Below are positions 10,635 to 22,890 of a stretch of DNA of 64,000 nucleotides, piece by piece. The stretch covers positions 248,001 through 312,000 of the forward strand of contig JAMZAV010002018.1 in assembly GCA_024449915.1 (NCBI GenBank). The letters run 5' to 3'. The stretch's first letter is position 1; each line of letters begins with the position of its first letter. The translations under genes and the position numbers were made by a program. This stretch comes from Sweltsa coloradensis. Lineage: Eukaryota; Arthropoda; Insecta; Plecoptera; Chloroperlidae. Below the pieces are notes generated by a model. It made no database searches and was not told the DNA's origin. It worked only from the letters and a program-made list of their open reading frames with translations.

Positions 10635-10954
10635 CAGTGGCGTATCCAAGGGGGGGGGGAGCCCCCCCCCCCCTTTGCAAAAAGAGTGTGAAAGTTCACT
10701 TTAACGTTTCAATGGAGAATGAAGAACAACTGTTTTATCGCAATTCTAAAGGCAAATTAACTCTGACCAACAGAGGATTTTAGTAGATACAAAGTTGGTT
10801 ATTGTGATGCTTTAAAACGCACAGATTTTCACCAAAATGACCTTAAAGAAGATTTTTTCCCGGGGACAGGACCCCCGGCCCCCCACTTAGCCTTCGATAC
10901 ATCTATGAAATAATTGGTTGAACCCCCCTTTATGAATTCCTGCATACGCCACTG
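10635..10954. mobile_element. hAT-type MITE with G/C runs
   Basis: Termini CAGTGGCGTATCCAAG and GCATACGCCACTG. The flanking 8-mers AGTAACCT and AGCAATCT differ by two transitions, consistent with an old target duplication. A G run is followed directly by a C run near 10651-10674, which could form a hairpin or quadruplex. Confidence 0.7.
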
Positions 10955-10962
10955 AGCAATCT

Positions 10963-12419
10963 ACTCCCCTAAACCCTTATAACTCAATAAACACAAACAA
11001 ATCAAATTATTATCGTGACGTGCAGCGTCTGTGTCTAGATGGGTGTTTTTTTTTTTTTAATATCAAGCTCACTTTTACTTCCTTAATTGGAACTTCAAAA
11101 ACACAAAAGTTTACTGGCTTCAAACAAAAATGTTCTTGTCTGAAGTCTGAACTCTGAAACCCTTGCGGAAGTGTTTGAATCGCTCACCAACTTGGCAAGT
11201 TTTGTAACGCTGACTTCGTCATCAACGTAAATTTAAATAAAAATCAAATAAATCCGATTTTAATCAACTAAATCATGATTTGTTATTTTTAAAATCAAAA
11301 TCAAAATCATCACACATCCTGGTGTCTGCTCTAGAGCCAATATTTACATTGTGACGAATAGCCCACCACTCACGAGTCACGAGGCAATTGAGTTCACGCG
11401 GATGTGAGTAATTTCCTTGTGTTTTATCAGGGCAAATAAGATTCAGGATATTCTTATATCCTTGATCCTGTGACTAAGCACTGACCAGTTTTTTGTTACA
11501 GTTTGTTGTCTATTCATGTTCTTGTGACGTTGACAAGTACACGCACTCGTAGCTCGCTTAGCATGTTAGGGTTGTTCAGTTTTGTTAATAATTATCATTT
11601 TTTAAATACATAGTTCGTGAAAAATTGTGGTTCTATAAACCATAGAAGTAATTGTAAATATATTGACAAATCTCGTGTACTGATAATTATTTGCGTGCGT
11701 GCGTACATCATAACATAATTGCTGGTAAGCGGCTTGACACTCGGCAATATGACATCACTGTGGGAAGTCTGGTTTCTTCTCTTCCTGTAGGAAGCGGCTT
11801 AGGTTGAGATCTACGCAGACTGTTGGGCTCACCCGAGGCCGTCGCTATACTCACGGCTCACCAGTATAAGCACACCCTAATAAAAATATATTATACCCGG
11901 AAAGTGGCAATTGTAAAAAACCACCCGTAAAACAAATCAACAAATTACTTGGTAATTTGTTGTACGCTTGTGTGTGTTTTTTTCTCTTTTTTTTTTACAA
12001 TTATACGGTGTCTGTGTTGTCAGGTATTCTGACTACAAACTAGTTTTTCAGTTGTAGCTGTGATGACGAACGGCGAAATGGGTGTTAAAAATTCTGAAGG
12101 GGGGGGGGGGGGGCAGGTGTCACAGGAAAGAGTGAGTGAAAGATTTCCTCCGTCACCCCCCTCCCCCCCCCCCCAATCACACGTGGCGTGCACCGACGGC
12201 GACAGAAGTGAACAGATGAAAATACCAAGTCCAAGTCCATTATTTTATCGTGTATGAATAAAATATTTAGTTGAGTGTATGGTTACTAGATCACACCAGC
12301 GTATATTCGGTTAGGCGACTCGTGCCAACTGGTCTAGCCAGTCCACGCGTTCTACTTTCACACACATTCACTCGCTTCCGCGCTTGACTTTTACGTTTCC
12401 TTCGATCACCACTCTCACT
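10963..12419. other. No supported gene; G/C homopolymers
   Basis: Non-coding as far as I can see. A G run at about 12101-12113 and C runs near 12155-12173 lie in a purine/pyrimidine-rich patch that produces a spurious 65-residue ORF. Confidence 0.4.
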
Positions 12420-12491
12420 GGCTCGTTGGTCTAGGGGTATGATTCTCGCTTAGGGTGCGAGAGGTCCCGGGTTCAAATCCCGGACGAGCCC
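12420..12491 (+). tRNA. tRNA-Pro (AGG anticodon)
   Basis: A 72-nt cloverleaf. The acceptor stem GGCTCGT/ACGAGCC is fully paired. The D-arm A box is TGGTCTAGGGG. The anticodon stem CTCGC/GCGAG closes loop TTAGGGT with anticodon AGG. The T-arm is CCGGG-TTCAAAT-CCCGG, with B box GGTTCAAATCC. Discriminator C. There is no intron. A T6 run at 12495-12500 is the RNA polymerase III terminator. This is a standard nuclear proline tRNA reading CCU (and CCC through inosine). Confidence 0.95.
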
Positions 12492-12494
12492 AAC

Positions 12495-12500
12495 TTTTTT
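12495..12500 (+). terminator. Pol III terminator of tRNA-Pro
   Basis: A run of six T three bases after the discriminator base, the usual RNA polymerase III stop. Confidence 0.85.
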
Positions 12501-12707
12501 ACTCGTCAGTTTTTACATCATATGTTAGCACGTGCACATCTGCTTATGTGGTTTTTGAAGGCAAAATGTAATGAACATAAAAAATGTGGCATGATGCGTA
12601 GACGTACATATGCGTTAACCACTAACCAGTGTCAAACTTAGACCATGGTCTAAGCGAAGGTCTCGAGCCTTGCCAGTGTGCACTTCTTCCATTGAGTATG
12701 CTCAATG

Positions 12708-13137
12708 CAGTGGCGTAGGAACCGGTGGTCGGGGGGGGGGGGGGCAAAACTAACGAGAGTTAAATATTTACCCCATAATTTCTGTATTAAATATGCACTT
12801 AAACTTATACAATTCGACAGTCAGCTTGGTAAAACGAATATGTTTGCTTGTATCCTTCGTCATTACATAAAAATGAGGTTAAAATTTACTAAAATTGGCC
12901 ACTTCACGTTCATTTTTTGAGTTTTTAGATCGCAGATAGCTGCAGTAAAACATCGCTTACAGAGTCCGAGTGCAGTTAAAACATGACGAAATAACACTGT
13001 AGTATAGTGAAAAAAAAAACGTCTTCGGCGAAAACCCTCGACAGCTGGGGCTTTGCCCCAGACCCCAGCTTCCTCCCACAAAATCTTCTAATGGATTTGT
13101 CCCCCCCCCCAACTTTCTAAACGTTCCTACACGCCTG
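12708..13137. mobile_element. hAT-type MITE with perfect 8-bp duplication
   Basis: The left end is CAGTGGCGTAGGAACC and the right end is CGTTCCTACACGCCTG. It is flanked by identical GCTCAATG at 12700-12707 and 13138-13145. A G run near 12731-12743 and a C run near 13101-13110 lie close to the two ends. No transposase is encoded. The intact duplication points to a fairly young insertion and supports hAT for the whole group. Confidence 0.85.
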
Positions 13138-13145
13138 GCTCAATG

Positions 13146-14227
13146 CTTCTTCTAATGATGAATAAGTGTTGTCACAACTCACAAGGTTCGTCTTGTAATT
13201 CATCTATCATTAGAATAACAATTCCAGCAATTAAGATTTGACCCGTGTGTCAAATCAAATAGTCTTCTGATATAAGCGATTGTAAACTATTAATAACTCA
13301 AGATAATTGTGGTTTTGATTCATGGGTACTAGAGGTCAGAAGTGTTTGTTTCATTATTCATGTTATGGAAGCATATAAATAAATAACAAGAGTGATACCC
13401 TGAGGCATACTCAATATACTCATTGTAAAACGTACATTGGTTGTGGGGGGGCTATTATTTTCTTAAATTTCTTCGTCTGGAATCAATTTTTATTTTATTA
13501 GGACAAATTGTACATTTTATATAACAACAACACTATTTTTGAGTGTATGTGTCCTTTAGCTACATCAAATCAAGGTTACAAATACTAAAATCATGAGAAA
13601 TTGTTATAATATGTAATAAATTGTAAATAACAATTATTGAAAATTAATAAAATAAGGTTTATTTCATTACAGTCAATCAATAATATCAAGTAATAACAGG
13701 AATTTCTGTGAGTGTATCATTAAACTAATCAATAAGACAATAGTAGGCTTTTAGAATTAAAGTTTATGTTTTTAATGGAGTCTGTAAGATGGTTATAAAG
13801 AGATTTTTACTTGGCCAAGTTTTGTGTGATATGAGTTTAGCTGTAGGTGATTTTCTTTTACGTGTGTCTATGAATATCTATGAATATATGCCGCCATTGC
13901 TTTTCTTACGCACTTTGTTTATGTAGGCACAGATAACTTAGATTGTAGCTTGTGCAAATTGCATGCCTTTTATTTACGTACTCACAATGTTCTTCTATTG
14001 CTGTTTTTGTGTTGATGTTCTACACATTTTGATTTTAGCTGGAGTGCAACACTGGTTGACAAATAACATAATTAAAACATGATTAGTTCATCATAATAGC
14101 ACAACAACACCTCTTCGGTTAGATGGGTATTTTTAAACGTCACATAACCGATTTATTTCCATACTTAGACCTAATAATATTTAAAAAAGCATACAAAAAA
14201 AATAATAAAACAGGGCTAAATAAGTTT
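13146..14227. other. No supported feature
   Basis: AT-rich sequence with no recognisable exon, RNA gene or repeat end. Confidence 0.4.
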
Positions 14228-14978
14228 TTGGATGAGCGAAGCGAAGATTCCATTTCACTACACTGGAGAAAAAGATCCGGAATGTTTTTTTCCCTGTATT
14301 ATTGTGTGTCTGTTAGCACGATTCCGGCTAAACCGATACTCCAATTGCGATGAAATTTTATGGAGGCCTTCGAAATCTCTGAACCAAGAACTGCCACGTT
14401 TTTGAGCGCAATCGAAAATTTATTTCTCATTAAAATCGCAATTTTACTATTTTTTTACGATTTTTAAAAAATTTCTTCAGTTTATAACACTGCCTACATG
14501 CTTTATCCGATTTTAATGATTTTTTCACAGAACCTTAATTTTATGAATTTAGGTATTCGTGTGAAATTTGAGCGCAATCAAAAAACTATTTCTCATGAAA
14601 ATCGAAATTTTACGTTTTTTTCTTTTTTAAAACAATTCTTTGACTTGTAACACCTACATGCTTTATCCTATTGTAATGATTTTTTACAGAACCTTAATTT
14701 TTTTAATTAATATATTCGTGTAAAATTTGTGCGCAATCGAATAATTATTTCTTAAGAAAATTTCAATATTACGATTTTTTTCTTTTTTTAAATTTTGACT
14801 AATTAAAAAAATTTAAAATTTAAGTTAATTTTTTATTTAATTTAATTTAATTTAAAAAAAATCTTCAACTTAGTAATGATTTTTTCACAGAACAACAGAA
14901 AATCAGCATAACACATGGCAGCTCAATGCACCAATTACGCTCATCCAACAACGCGGCGGGACTTAAGCGTTTTCCTAG
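14228..14978 (+). mobile_element. HINE copy D
   Basis: TTGGATGAGCGAAGCGAAG to CCTAG, with CGCTCATCC and the AACGC/GCGTT hairpin before the end. It is closely similar to copy C and has the same three-fold core repeat. The ORF at its left end is shared by the other copies only because the DNA is repeated. Confidence 0.8.
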
Positions 14979-15424
14979 TATGATAATCTAATAATGTACC
15001 TATCGAACATGGTCGACTTGTTTATAATTATATGCAAAAATTGGAATGTGGCAAAAATAAATTTTAAATGCTAGGTGCAAATTATTGCTAGTTGTAAAAA
15101 TGCAAGTTAGTGCAAGCACGTTACGCCAGAAAACCAAAACGATATATCCTATACATGGATCTCGTAATCTTTGCTCGTAATGAGGTGTGAAAAAATGGGG
15201 GGTGGGGGGTCGATCTACGAAACAAGTTTTTGTTCGGTTATACGTTGTGAGTTGTGACATTTTCAAATCTACGTTTTTTCCGTGCTTCCTGCTTCCGGAA
15301 TGTGGCAATTAAATTTGACTCATCTGTTGCTTTTCCTTGTTTACTCCCGTTCTCAATGCCATTCACCCCTGAGGAATTCCTAAACATATGATTAATCCTG
15401 GGGTTGACCCATTGAGCCGGTAGG

Positions 15425-15540
15425 CTTTCACCTTGGCGCACGCGCGCTAGTGACAGAGAGTGAGGCAAGGCGTTACGTAGCGCGCGCTCCTCACAGTCGC
15501 TCTCAGACCGCCGCAGAGCCAACACCTACACGCGATCAAC
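15425..15540 (+). promoter_or_regulatory. Putative Swip-1 promoter and 5' UTR
   Basis: A CpG-rich block with GCGCACGCGCGC and GTAGCGCGCGCTCC just before the start codon, unlike the AT-rich surroundings. CACAGTCGCT near 15490 resembles an arthropod initiator. No TATA box is obvious. The start-codon context ATCAACATG is favourable. The exact start site is inferred. Confidence 0.4.
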
Positions 15541-15716
15541 ATGCCGGCCGACGAGGAACTTAGTTCGATGCTCAGCAGGAGGCAAGCGATCAACGAGGCG
15601 CTCGATGACGGACAAGACGTCAAGCCGGCGTTCAAACCGGCCAAGACGAATGTGTACTCCGAGTTTCACGAGATGTCCAGGAGGGACATCAAGGAGTACC
15701 AGAAGACGTTCAATAG
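15541..15716 (+). CDS. Swip-1: EFHD2/Swiprosin-1 homologue, exon 1
   Basis: ATG at 15541 opens a 58-codon exon ending in AG before donor GTGAGT. It begins MPADEELSSMLSRRQAINEA and ends SRRDIKEYQKTFN. The YSEFHEMSRRDIKEYQKTF segment matches the family stretch (YTEF-x-EFSRKxIKxxEKxF) just before EF-hand 1. The short N-terminus is like insect Swip-1 and shorter than vertebrate EFHD2. The split codon AG|A (Arg) is completed by exon 2. The protein is expected in the cytosol and cortex as a Ca2+-dependent actin-binding and cross-linking factor; that role is family knowledge. The next exon lies 26.5 kb downstream. Confidence 0.93.
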
Positions 15717-17213
15717 GTGAGTAAGCAACCCTTTTGTTATGGTTTATTATTGCTATTGTGGTTATTTGAGTCAAACAGCGTCTCTCTATGTAAAGAAGTC
15801 CAACAAAAATTAAATTTACAAATAATATTCTTCATTTGCGTAATATGCCGGTGTTACTTTGAAAAAGTGTGTGTTAAATCTACCTTTATAGCCTATTTAT
15901 GTATAAAAATATATTTTTTTTGACACTCTACTATTTAATAGTAAATGCATTTTTTTTACAAACAAAACGTTTAATAGTTTCCATAGTATTTTTGACAGAT
16001 AGAAAACAATTTCAAATGCAATTTTCCAAAATATAAAGTTTTGTTCATGAAATACTAATTTTTTCTTAAATTTGCATTGATTCATTCAAGAGCACCGCAT
16101 TTACGAAATGTGGTTTGGCAAGCAGTATTAGACATCCAAATTTATACGAACATGAGTTGTAAATGTTATTTTATTTGTGTACCCCCCCCCCCCCCTTCAC
16201 TCTTTGACAGTAGTATTTTTGTGAATGAGTATTATTATCACAGTGGATACGCCACTGGAATGCGTGTAGGAGGCGTTCCAACTTGCAAACCAAGGTAACA
16301 ACCTGACAGTCCATCAATCAGCCCGCGGGGAGATAGTAAAGTACACTTGCATGCAGTGTGACAGCTCGACTGTCATTCTGTCACTGTCACATGCATGCAT
16401 ACAGCAGTAGAGGCCCTCCTCCCTACTCCATGTTTACATTTCAATCGATTGGCTTCTCCCATCATAACTGTATAGATGCTCATCTGTCATAGGCCTCTTC
16501 CTTCCTTCTACGACCCAAACATAGTGGATTCATTTTATTTGGGTCATATTCTACAAACAAACAATATAAGATAAATAAATACCATGGTTGTGCTGAGTAA
16601 GATAAAAAAATATTTTTAACTGTTCATTGCTTTTACAGTTTTGTAGTTGGTAGGTAACAAAATCGATAGTTGGTCCATTGTCACCAAATCTGATGTTTAT
16701 TTGAAAATGAATTACAAAAATTTAGATCAAGCTGTTTTCGTACGGTACTCTATGATTTCATAACATATCAGTTTTTTTCTCTACGCTGTTTAGTGTTTAA
16801 CACAAAAACTTGAAAAGTCTCACACTATTTTCTATTTTAGTTGTCGAAGCAGGTTGTGACCTGTGACACACGATAAAAAATATTTCTGAACTTTGACTTT
16901 GATTGTTGACATTCATCTTCTGTGATTGACCTTATCATCAGTCACAGTCATAGTCTTTTCGATCAGAGATTCTAAAGAAGCCTCACATTTCTTCTTAGTA
17001 GTAGTGACCGAACAGAAAGTATTGGTCTGAACTAAAGTTAGCCCGTGGTGGGTGATGCATCTTGTTCGAACCCCGGTTTGACCATCGATGTATGTAGGAT
17101 AGTCATCAACATTGACTAGGCCGACGTACTTATTGACTATCATCTCGTTTTGCGCCTTTGTCAAAATTTGAGATACTATAGGCATTATTCTATAAAAAGA
17201 GCTTATTGGCCCA
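15717..17213 (+). other. Swip-1 intron 1, proximal part
   Basis: The intron begins with GTGAGT. A C run near 16182-16195 precedes a hAT-type right terminus GATACGCCACTG ending at 16257; no left end was found. A B-box-like TTGTTCGAACCCCGG occurs near 17064. No exons seen. Confidence 0.5.
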
Positions 17214-17332
17214 TGACCGAGGCCACTACTTACTTAAAAACGAATTTTCGGGTGAAACTTGCTCACCCATCATCAGGTTGATGCCAACTCTCAACCGAAA
17301 ATTCGTTTTTAAGTAAGTAGTGGCCTCGGTCA
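17214..17332. mobile_element. Foldback element, copy 1
   Basis: Perfect 38-bp inverted arms at 17214-17251 and 17295-17332 (starting TGACCGAGGCCACTACTTAC) surround a 43-bp spacer with CTCACCCATCATCAGGTTGA. The same structure, in the opposite orientation, is at 24251-24370. The shared flank TTCTATAAAAA, then GCTTATTGGCCC, extends the repeat to about 17185. Confidence 0.75.
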
Positions 17333-19114
17333 GAAGTTTTTAAGTTACGTTTTACTATAGGCATTACGACGATAAATATATTTATACATGGTGTTTTTGT
17401 GCGACAACAACGTATAGATGTAGACTACACTACGTAGTATAGTCTATTATCTGTGTAGATACTTTTCAGTAGGAGCAGACTACGCGCCTACACCAGGCCT
17501 TATCAGTATCATCGCGATTATCTTATTATCTTCATTATTTAGTAACGCCACGCCACTCATCTTTGCGAATACCAAGAGTTACGCTTCACACCCACTTGAA
17601 GGTAATTAACAGCTCTCCTATAAGTTGTTAATGTATAACTGAACTGGCCATTCAACTTCCAAACTATTATAACTGCGTAATTGCGAAGGCTAAGCTGGTT
17701 ACCACTCCATGGGCTAAGCGTATATTACTGTGACGAAATTTGGTCTAACCACTTCCTCTTCCTTCAAACAATCTCAATAACAACATTGCCGTGGTAAAAA
17801 TAGAAAAAATAAATAAATACTGTTGATAATATAATTTTAACATCAATTAACCGCTCAGAAATTGCTGGTTGGATAACGAGGTTAAAAATTTAATTAGGCG
17901 TGCAAGTTGTTTAGTTTTTAAAATAATAACCATCAATTTATATAAGTTGCAACGTTGTGGTGCTTGGTCTCGGAACGTGACAACGTTGCCCTGCAATCAT
18001 TGAGAATAGAGAGACTAGCCAGACAAAAACTCATAACATTCCCTTGAAATGACAGAAAGGAATTTGTCCTAAAATTCCTAGAACCCTAATACCTTTTATA
18101 AAGACACGAACGAGGATGGATGGTTCTTCTTCAATTTCAAAGCCCTCGATAAGAGATAACTTCTCTTCCCTGACAAGATGTAACGTGAGCTCTTTATATT
18201 CCAGTGCACTCGAACGGGTTTACTGTGCGTTGTCAAGGTACATTTTATCGTCAATAAATCCAAAAAGACTTATGGTTATTTTTTTGTAATGTAAGTACTA
18301 TAACTCTAACTCACAAGGAATATTAGCTCCTGTATTACGACTTAGCTGTAGAACCGGATGAGCTCAAAAGCGCTTTTTATAGGTTTCTACGAAAGATTAT
18401 TTTTATTTTAGAAAACGTAAAGTCAGGGTCCAGAAATAATACCGGGATAAAACGAGCCTTGATTTACATGTGAAAGCGGAGATTGGATAAGCTTAGAAGA
18501 TACATTTTCGGATAATATTCTAAGTTGTAAAAATTGTCGTATAAAGGGAGCACCGTACGTCTTGGAGGAGAGCATACAATTAAAATTTACTTTCTCAGAC
18601 CATTAGAGTAAAAAAATGTGAAGGAAGCCAAAAGGTACAAGACTGAAATGAGTAATGTTATGTAATGTGAAGTAATGTCACTGTAGTGATATTTTCAAAG
18701 CTACTTCTTGGAAGGATAAGAGAAGACTCAGAAGTTGTGGTGAGGAGAGGAAGGAAGATTAGTTGTCGGTAGAGCTCTGTGGCTTCTCCTGAACGTTGGT
18801 GTTTTGTTTAGCAATTAGTTAGTCGCACAATGGCACAAACCTCAGGTTTCAGGAATTAGTGCCTATATCACAACAGTTAATAGCCTAAAAAGTGAATGAA
18901 TGCATACTACTCTCGGGTCTAAGATATTATTAATCACGCGACAAAGCTGACAGGCTGTCGTTGTTCTTGTTGGTCTGGTCACGGGTATTGGAGGTTAATT
19001 TTCTTACAAAATGTATTCATCAATCATCGTCTACTTTTCACCAAGATTCTAACAACCAACAGTATTAAAACATTGATAATAGGTAATCAATATATGATTC
19101 ATTTTCTTCGTTCA
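17333..19114. other. Swip-1 intron 1, no supported feature
   Basis: Unique-looking AT-rich sequence. No exon, RNA gene or repeat boundary could be supported. Confidence 0.35.
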
Positions 19115-19330
19115 GGATTGAATACACCGACGATGTGGTTAGGTTGAGGAAGAGACCAACCGACAGTGCGCAATACAGATACGGGATGTCCCGAGTTCGA
19201 ATCCATCCTCCGGCAATCATCACTGAAAGTTTTTCTTAGGTTTTCTTCAGTCGATTGAGTCCCTCGGACATTCCCTTCACAATTGTCCAAACTCAAAAAT
19301 ACCTACATCCACGAGATTCCACGAGATTTT
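19115..19330 (+). repeat. tRNA-derived SINE-like copy 1
   Basis: A tRNA-like head has A-box-like GTGGTTAGGTTGAGG and B box GAGTTCGAATCC. It is followed by CTCCGGCAATCATCACTGA, AGGTTTTCTTCAG and a GATTGAGTCC tail. The order head, CCGGCAATC core and GAGTCC tail recurs at 38228 and 57733. Family assignment is inferred from that recurrence. Confidence 0.6.
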
Positions 19331-21540
19331 GTTTCCACGCACACCACTGATATCTGATATCACTTCCAGCCTGCTTATCATCTTCCCTCCTCGGCCATGG
19401 ATTCTACTATCAGTGTGTGAGGTGTTGTGTTGACACTAGACACACACACCCAAGCCCGGTACACACGATGCTGTGTTGTGTAAGGAACATGGGTTTAACA
19501 TGAGTGTGTTTCCTCGTAGCGAAGCGAACAACATACGCCCAATCGCAAAATAATGTCGCAATTTAAAACAATTAGTGATTTGCTTGAAGGAAGGATTACT
19601 ATATTGTACTTTAGTACAGGACAGCCCCGTACACATTGACACGTGACACTTATGCTAACCATCTCATTTAGACTAATTAGATCAACACTTACATTTCAAC
19701 ACTCTTGCTTGTTGTTTTACATGTCGATTATCTTTGTATGCCATGAGCTGATGCAATCACAGTGCGAGAGATCGTAGTTCAGATGATGATGGAAGAGGGT
19801 ATTTCAGAACTCCATGCATAGTGAGTCTTGAATCTACGTCCCTTCTCCCTTTGTTTAGGCCTGAGTCCCAATTATAAAAGCGATATTGGGTAAAACTTAC
19901 AATTTCTGTCCCAAGTTAGTTTACAAGCAATTCTTCAAAATGAAATTTATAATCATTATTTGAGTGAAATTTATTTTCTACCACTTCCTCTTCAGCGAGA
20001 AATTCTGCACCGTTGCCTTCGTTTTCTGGCCTAAAAAATGAGTCGTATACAACGCCGGCCGTGTCAAGTACTTTTGATCGATAGGCGTCGTTCTGGCTAG
20101 GCGAGCCCAGGTTCGAGCCCCATACCTTGTCGTCTATCCCTCATGGTTTATATTATCCATCCATATCCCGAGCAGTGAAACGTCGAGCGTTGACGATTGA
20201 CGACCCACATCACATGGTGGGGTCTACCGCCCTCAACACGTCTTCAATCAACACAAACCCGAGGAAAACCACGCGTCTCGTTTCCTACACCTCGCTGCTG
20301 TCGGGTATTGTGGCCACCACGTTCTTCTAGGCTAGAGAGTGTGAAAGACGGTCAAGGAGAGCAACCACATTCAAGTCGTTCTACGCCCAGAGCTTGTTGT
20401 TGTTTGGTTATGTGCGATATGCGGGCATAACTACACGTCCGGGCTTTCACTATAATCTTTTAAAACTCCAAGAGCACTTTATCACGTATTTAGCTAATGG
20501 TGCGCCCAAGAGGTAGGGAGATGGCTTTGCTTTCGCCCCCCCCCCCCATCCCGCCCTGGGTGTTTAAAATTAAAGAGCTGAATCCGAATATTACTTCTTC
20601 AAACTTGTTTTCTAAGCGCTGTAGCCATGTGAAAGACAAAGACGGCATTTTGGGTATTTCTTAGGAATTTTGTTTATTGTTCGTGTATAATTGCTTATGG
20701 CTGACAAATGTGTCGAAACACTGAAAATCGCATTATTTATTACTTATTATTATGTTCTGTGTTCTACAATATGTGGTTGTATGACTCTCACAAGCCCATT
20801 CGCACAACAGCAGAATATTTATTTGTGCACCCCACACCCACCCACCCCCGTCTCACACATAAGCAATAGCTAATTATGATTGATGTAACCTTGCCTTAGT
20901 TACTGCACGGCAAATCATATGCTCATTGTTTCAATATACGTGAACGACCTGCAAGGTACGCTTCATATTATCTCGCCCGAGTTTCTCACCCACTTATCTG
21001 TGACAATAGTTTTCAGGCCTTGAGAGGTGAGCGAGGTTGTTGCACGTTTAGTTTACAAGTGCCTTGCTTGTTCGAGGAGAGTGGCCTTGTTGTCGCCTTG
21101 TTATCCTCGCCGACAACAATGCACAATTTGTTATTCGCAGCCTACTATCAATAAAATAGAGCTCAATTCCCTCCTCTCACTGCCCTATCGACCAAATCGT
21201 TAGGTAAGGGTGTTGCTATTACTTATTTATCTCCAAACATTTCCTGACTGATTTCTTCGTTCTAGTAAAAATTTCATTTGTGATCAGCTCAGTTTTTTGT
21301 TAAATTAAAAAAAAAGTTCGTAATTATTTTATTTATAATGTTATTTAACGTCTAATTAATTAATTGGCGATTGATTATGATTTATGATAATATATGATAA
21401 TGGTTTAGAAACTCATAGGCTACAGAGTACAGACTCCTTTCTCCACCAACGGCCACCACTGGCTTTATAAGGTAAACAAGCCCCAGCCACCCTACACCTC
21501 ACACGTGCTGTTTACTAATGTAGCGTGTCATATTTACATT
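19331..21540. other. Swip-1 intron 1, tRNA-like B box at 20109
   Basis: One B-box-like CAGGTTCGAGCCCC with an upstream CTGGCTAGGCG lies near 20090-20120. A C run is at about 20538-20549. Otherwise no supported feature; the ORFs at 20127-20430 overlap the tRNA-like segment and are not convincing. Confidence 0.35.
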
Positions 21541-21544
21541 AAGA

Positions 21545-21827
21545 GGATGCTAGGCTCGACGACGCCCGTCCGTGAGGCGTCGGGACGTCCATAAATAGGC
21601 GCCATTGTCCCGTCGAGCCGAGAAGGCCGGAATATATAATACCTGGTTTGGTTTACAACACACTGCGATCAGACGAGGGATTTATCCTTGGTAGTTGGAG
21701 TCAAGTCGAGGTCACTAAGCTCGGTTGACACTTGGAGTCGACTCAATCCTGAGTTTCACGATGGTTACGTTGACCTGAGCTTAGTGTCACCGGTTGACCT
21801 AAGTTTTGAATCCAACCTCACTGCTTG
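21545..21827 (+). promoter_or_regulatory. Possible internal promoter and untranslated first exon
   Basis: A GC-rich block with inverted GGCTCGACG and CGTCGAGCC is followed by TATATAAT at 21633-21640 and a possible initiator ATCAGACG near 21669. An ORF-poor stretch then ends at TTG|GTAAGA (GT at 21828), which could be a splice donor. The spacing from TATA to initiator (about 37) is slightly long. It may be an alternative promoter for Swip-1 or for an unseen transcript. Weakly supported. Confidence 0.25.
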
Positions 21828-22225
21828 GTAAGACCGTGATTTGCGTAGACTTGAGTGCGGACCATTGATTGACGACTTCAGTGTGTCTATAGTTTGTAAG
21901 GATTATAAAATTATATGTGAGCATAAGCTTCTGGCATAAATTCTAACCTTACCAAGCTTGCACCTTATGACGTATTACACCAACATTGCTAACTTCGGAT
22001 ATTTACCAAAACATTGATCAATTCAATTTAAATTTTGACTTGATGATTGTCATAATACTTGTCTGCTATATTTTGTTATGATTAGTTTGTGTCCGAAGAA
22101 ATTTGTGTGGATGTCAGCGCATTGCTGATTCCTGCGACGTGGTCAATCTAAAGTTCTCAGGGGTTGTTTGCGATTCCAGAGATTTGAAGTTGAAGCCACG
22201 CAAACACTCGATTAACTTCTCCATT

Positions 22226-22519
22226 GCGTTGTTCAACTCTTATCGTGCTAAATATAGCAGTTCTCTCCACGAGTTTACTTGGCTATTTTGGGCCTTTTTT
22301 TTACAGTGAAACAATTCCAGATACAGAGATTAGAACATGCCCTGTGCCGGGTATTTATTTTGTTTAAAAACAACATAATTAGTTTTATATTAAATTCTAG
22401 TTTGGGCGTATAAAATAGCTATTCTGTCGTGTTTCGTTCCTTGAAAACAAAAGTCCCTAAATAGCCAACTCAACTCGTAGAGAGCTGGTATATTTAGCAC
22501 GATGAGAGCAGAACAACGC
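22226..22519. mobile_element. Foldback element with ~67-bp arms
   Basis: The left arm 22226-22292 (GCGTTGTTCAACTC, then ATCGTGCTAAATATA) and right arm 22453-22519 (TATATTTAGCACGATGAG, then GAACAACGC) are imperfect inverses around about 160 bp. The resemblance is broken by scattered differences, so it is an old copy or a low-fidelity inverted duplication. Confidence 0.6.
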
Positions 22520-22589
22520 CATGTTTGCGAAACGCCATTGGCCAAACCGAAAGTTACATCAAAATTAAAGATACATTTTAAGAAATGTT

Positions 22590-22890
22590 CATTTTTTCTA
22601 TAAATTTACATGTCATTAAAATGGACCCAAGTCCATCAGTGTGTCGGCAATCGGACATTCAATTTTTATTTTATTTTTACGTGTTATACTTTGAATGGGA
22701 AATGGTATTGACCAGACGGTACATCCCAGCGACATATGTTATACATATTTAGAAAAGTACATTTTTTTCAAGAATTTACATCCAAAAAAATGTTCCCCAG
22801 ACCAATGACACGTTGGCAATCGGACATTCAATTTTTGATTTATTTTTACGGAGTATTATACTATGAATGCGAAATGGTATTGACGAAACA
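22590..22890. repeat. Imperfect tandem duplication
   Basis: Two units of about 120-135 bp (22590-22708 and 22755-22890) share GGCAATCGGACATTCAATTT and GAAATGGTATTGAC, spaced about 170 bp apart. No coding signal. Confidence 0.6.
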
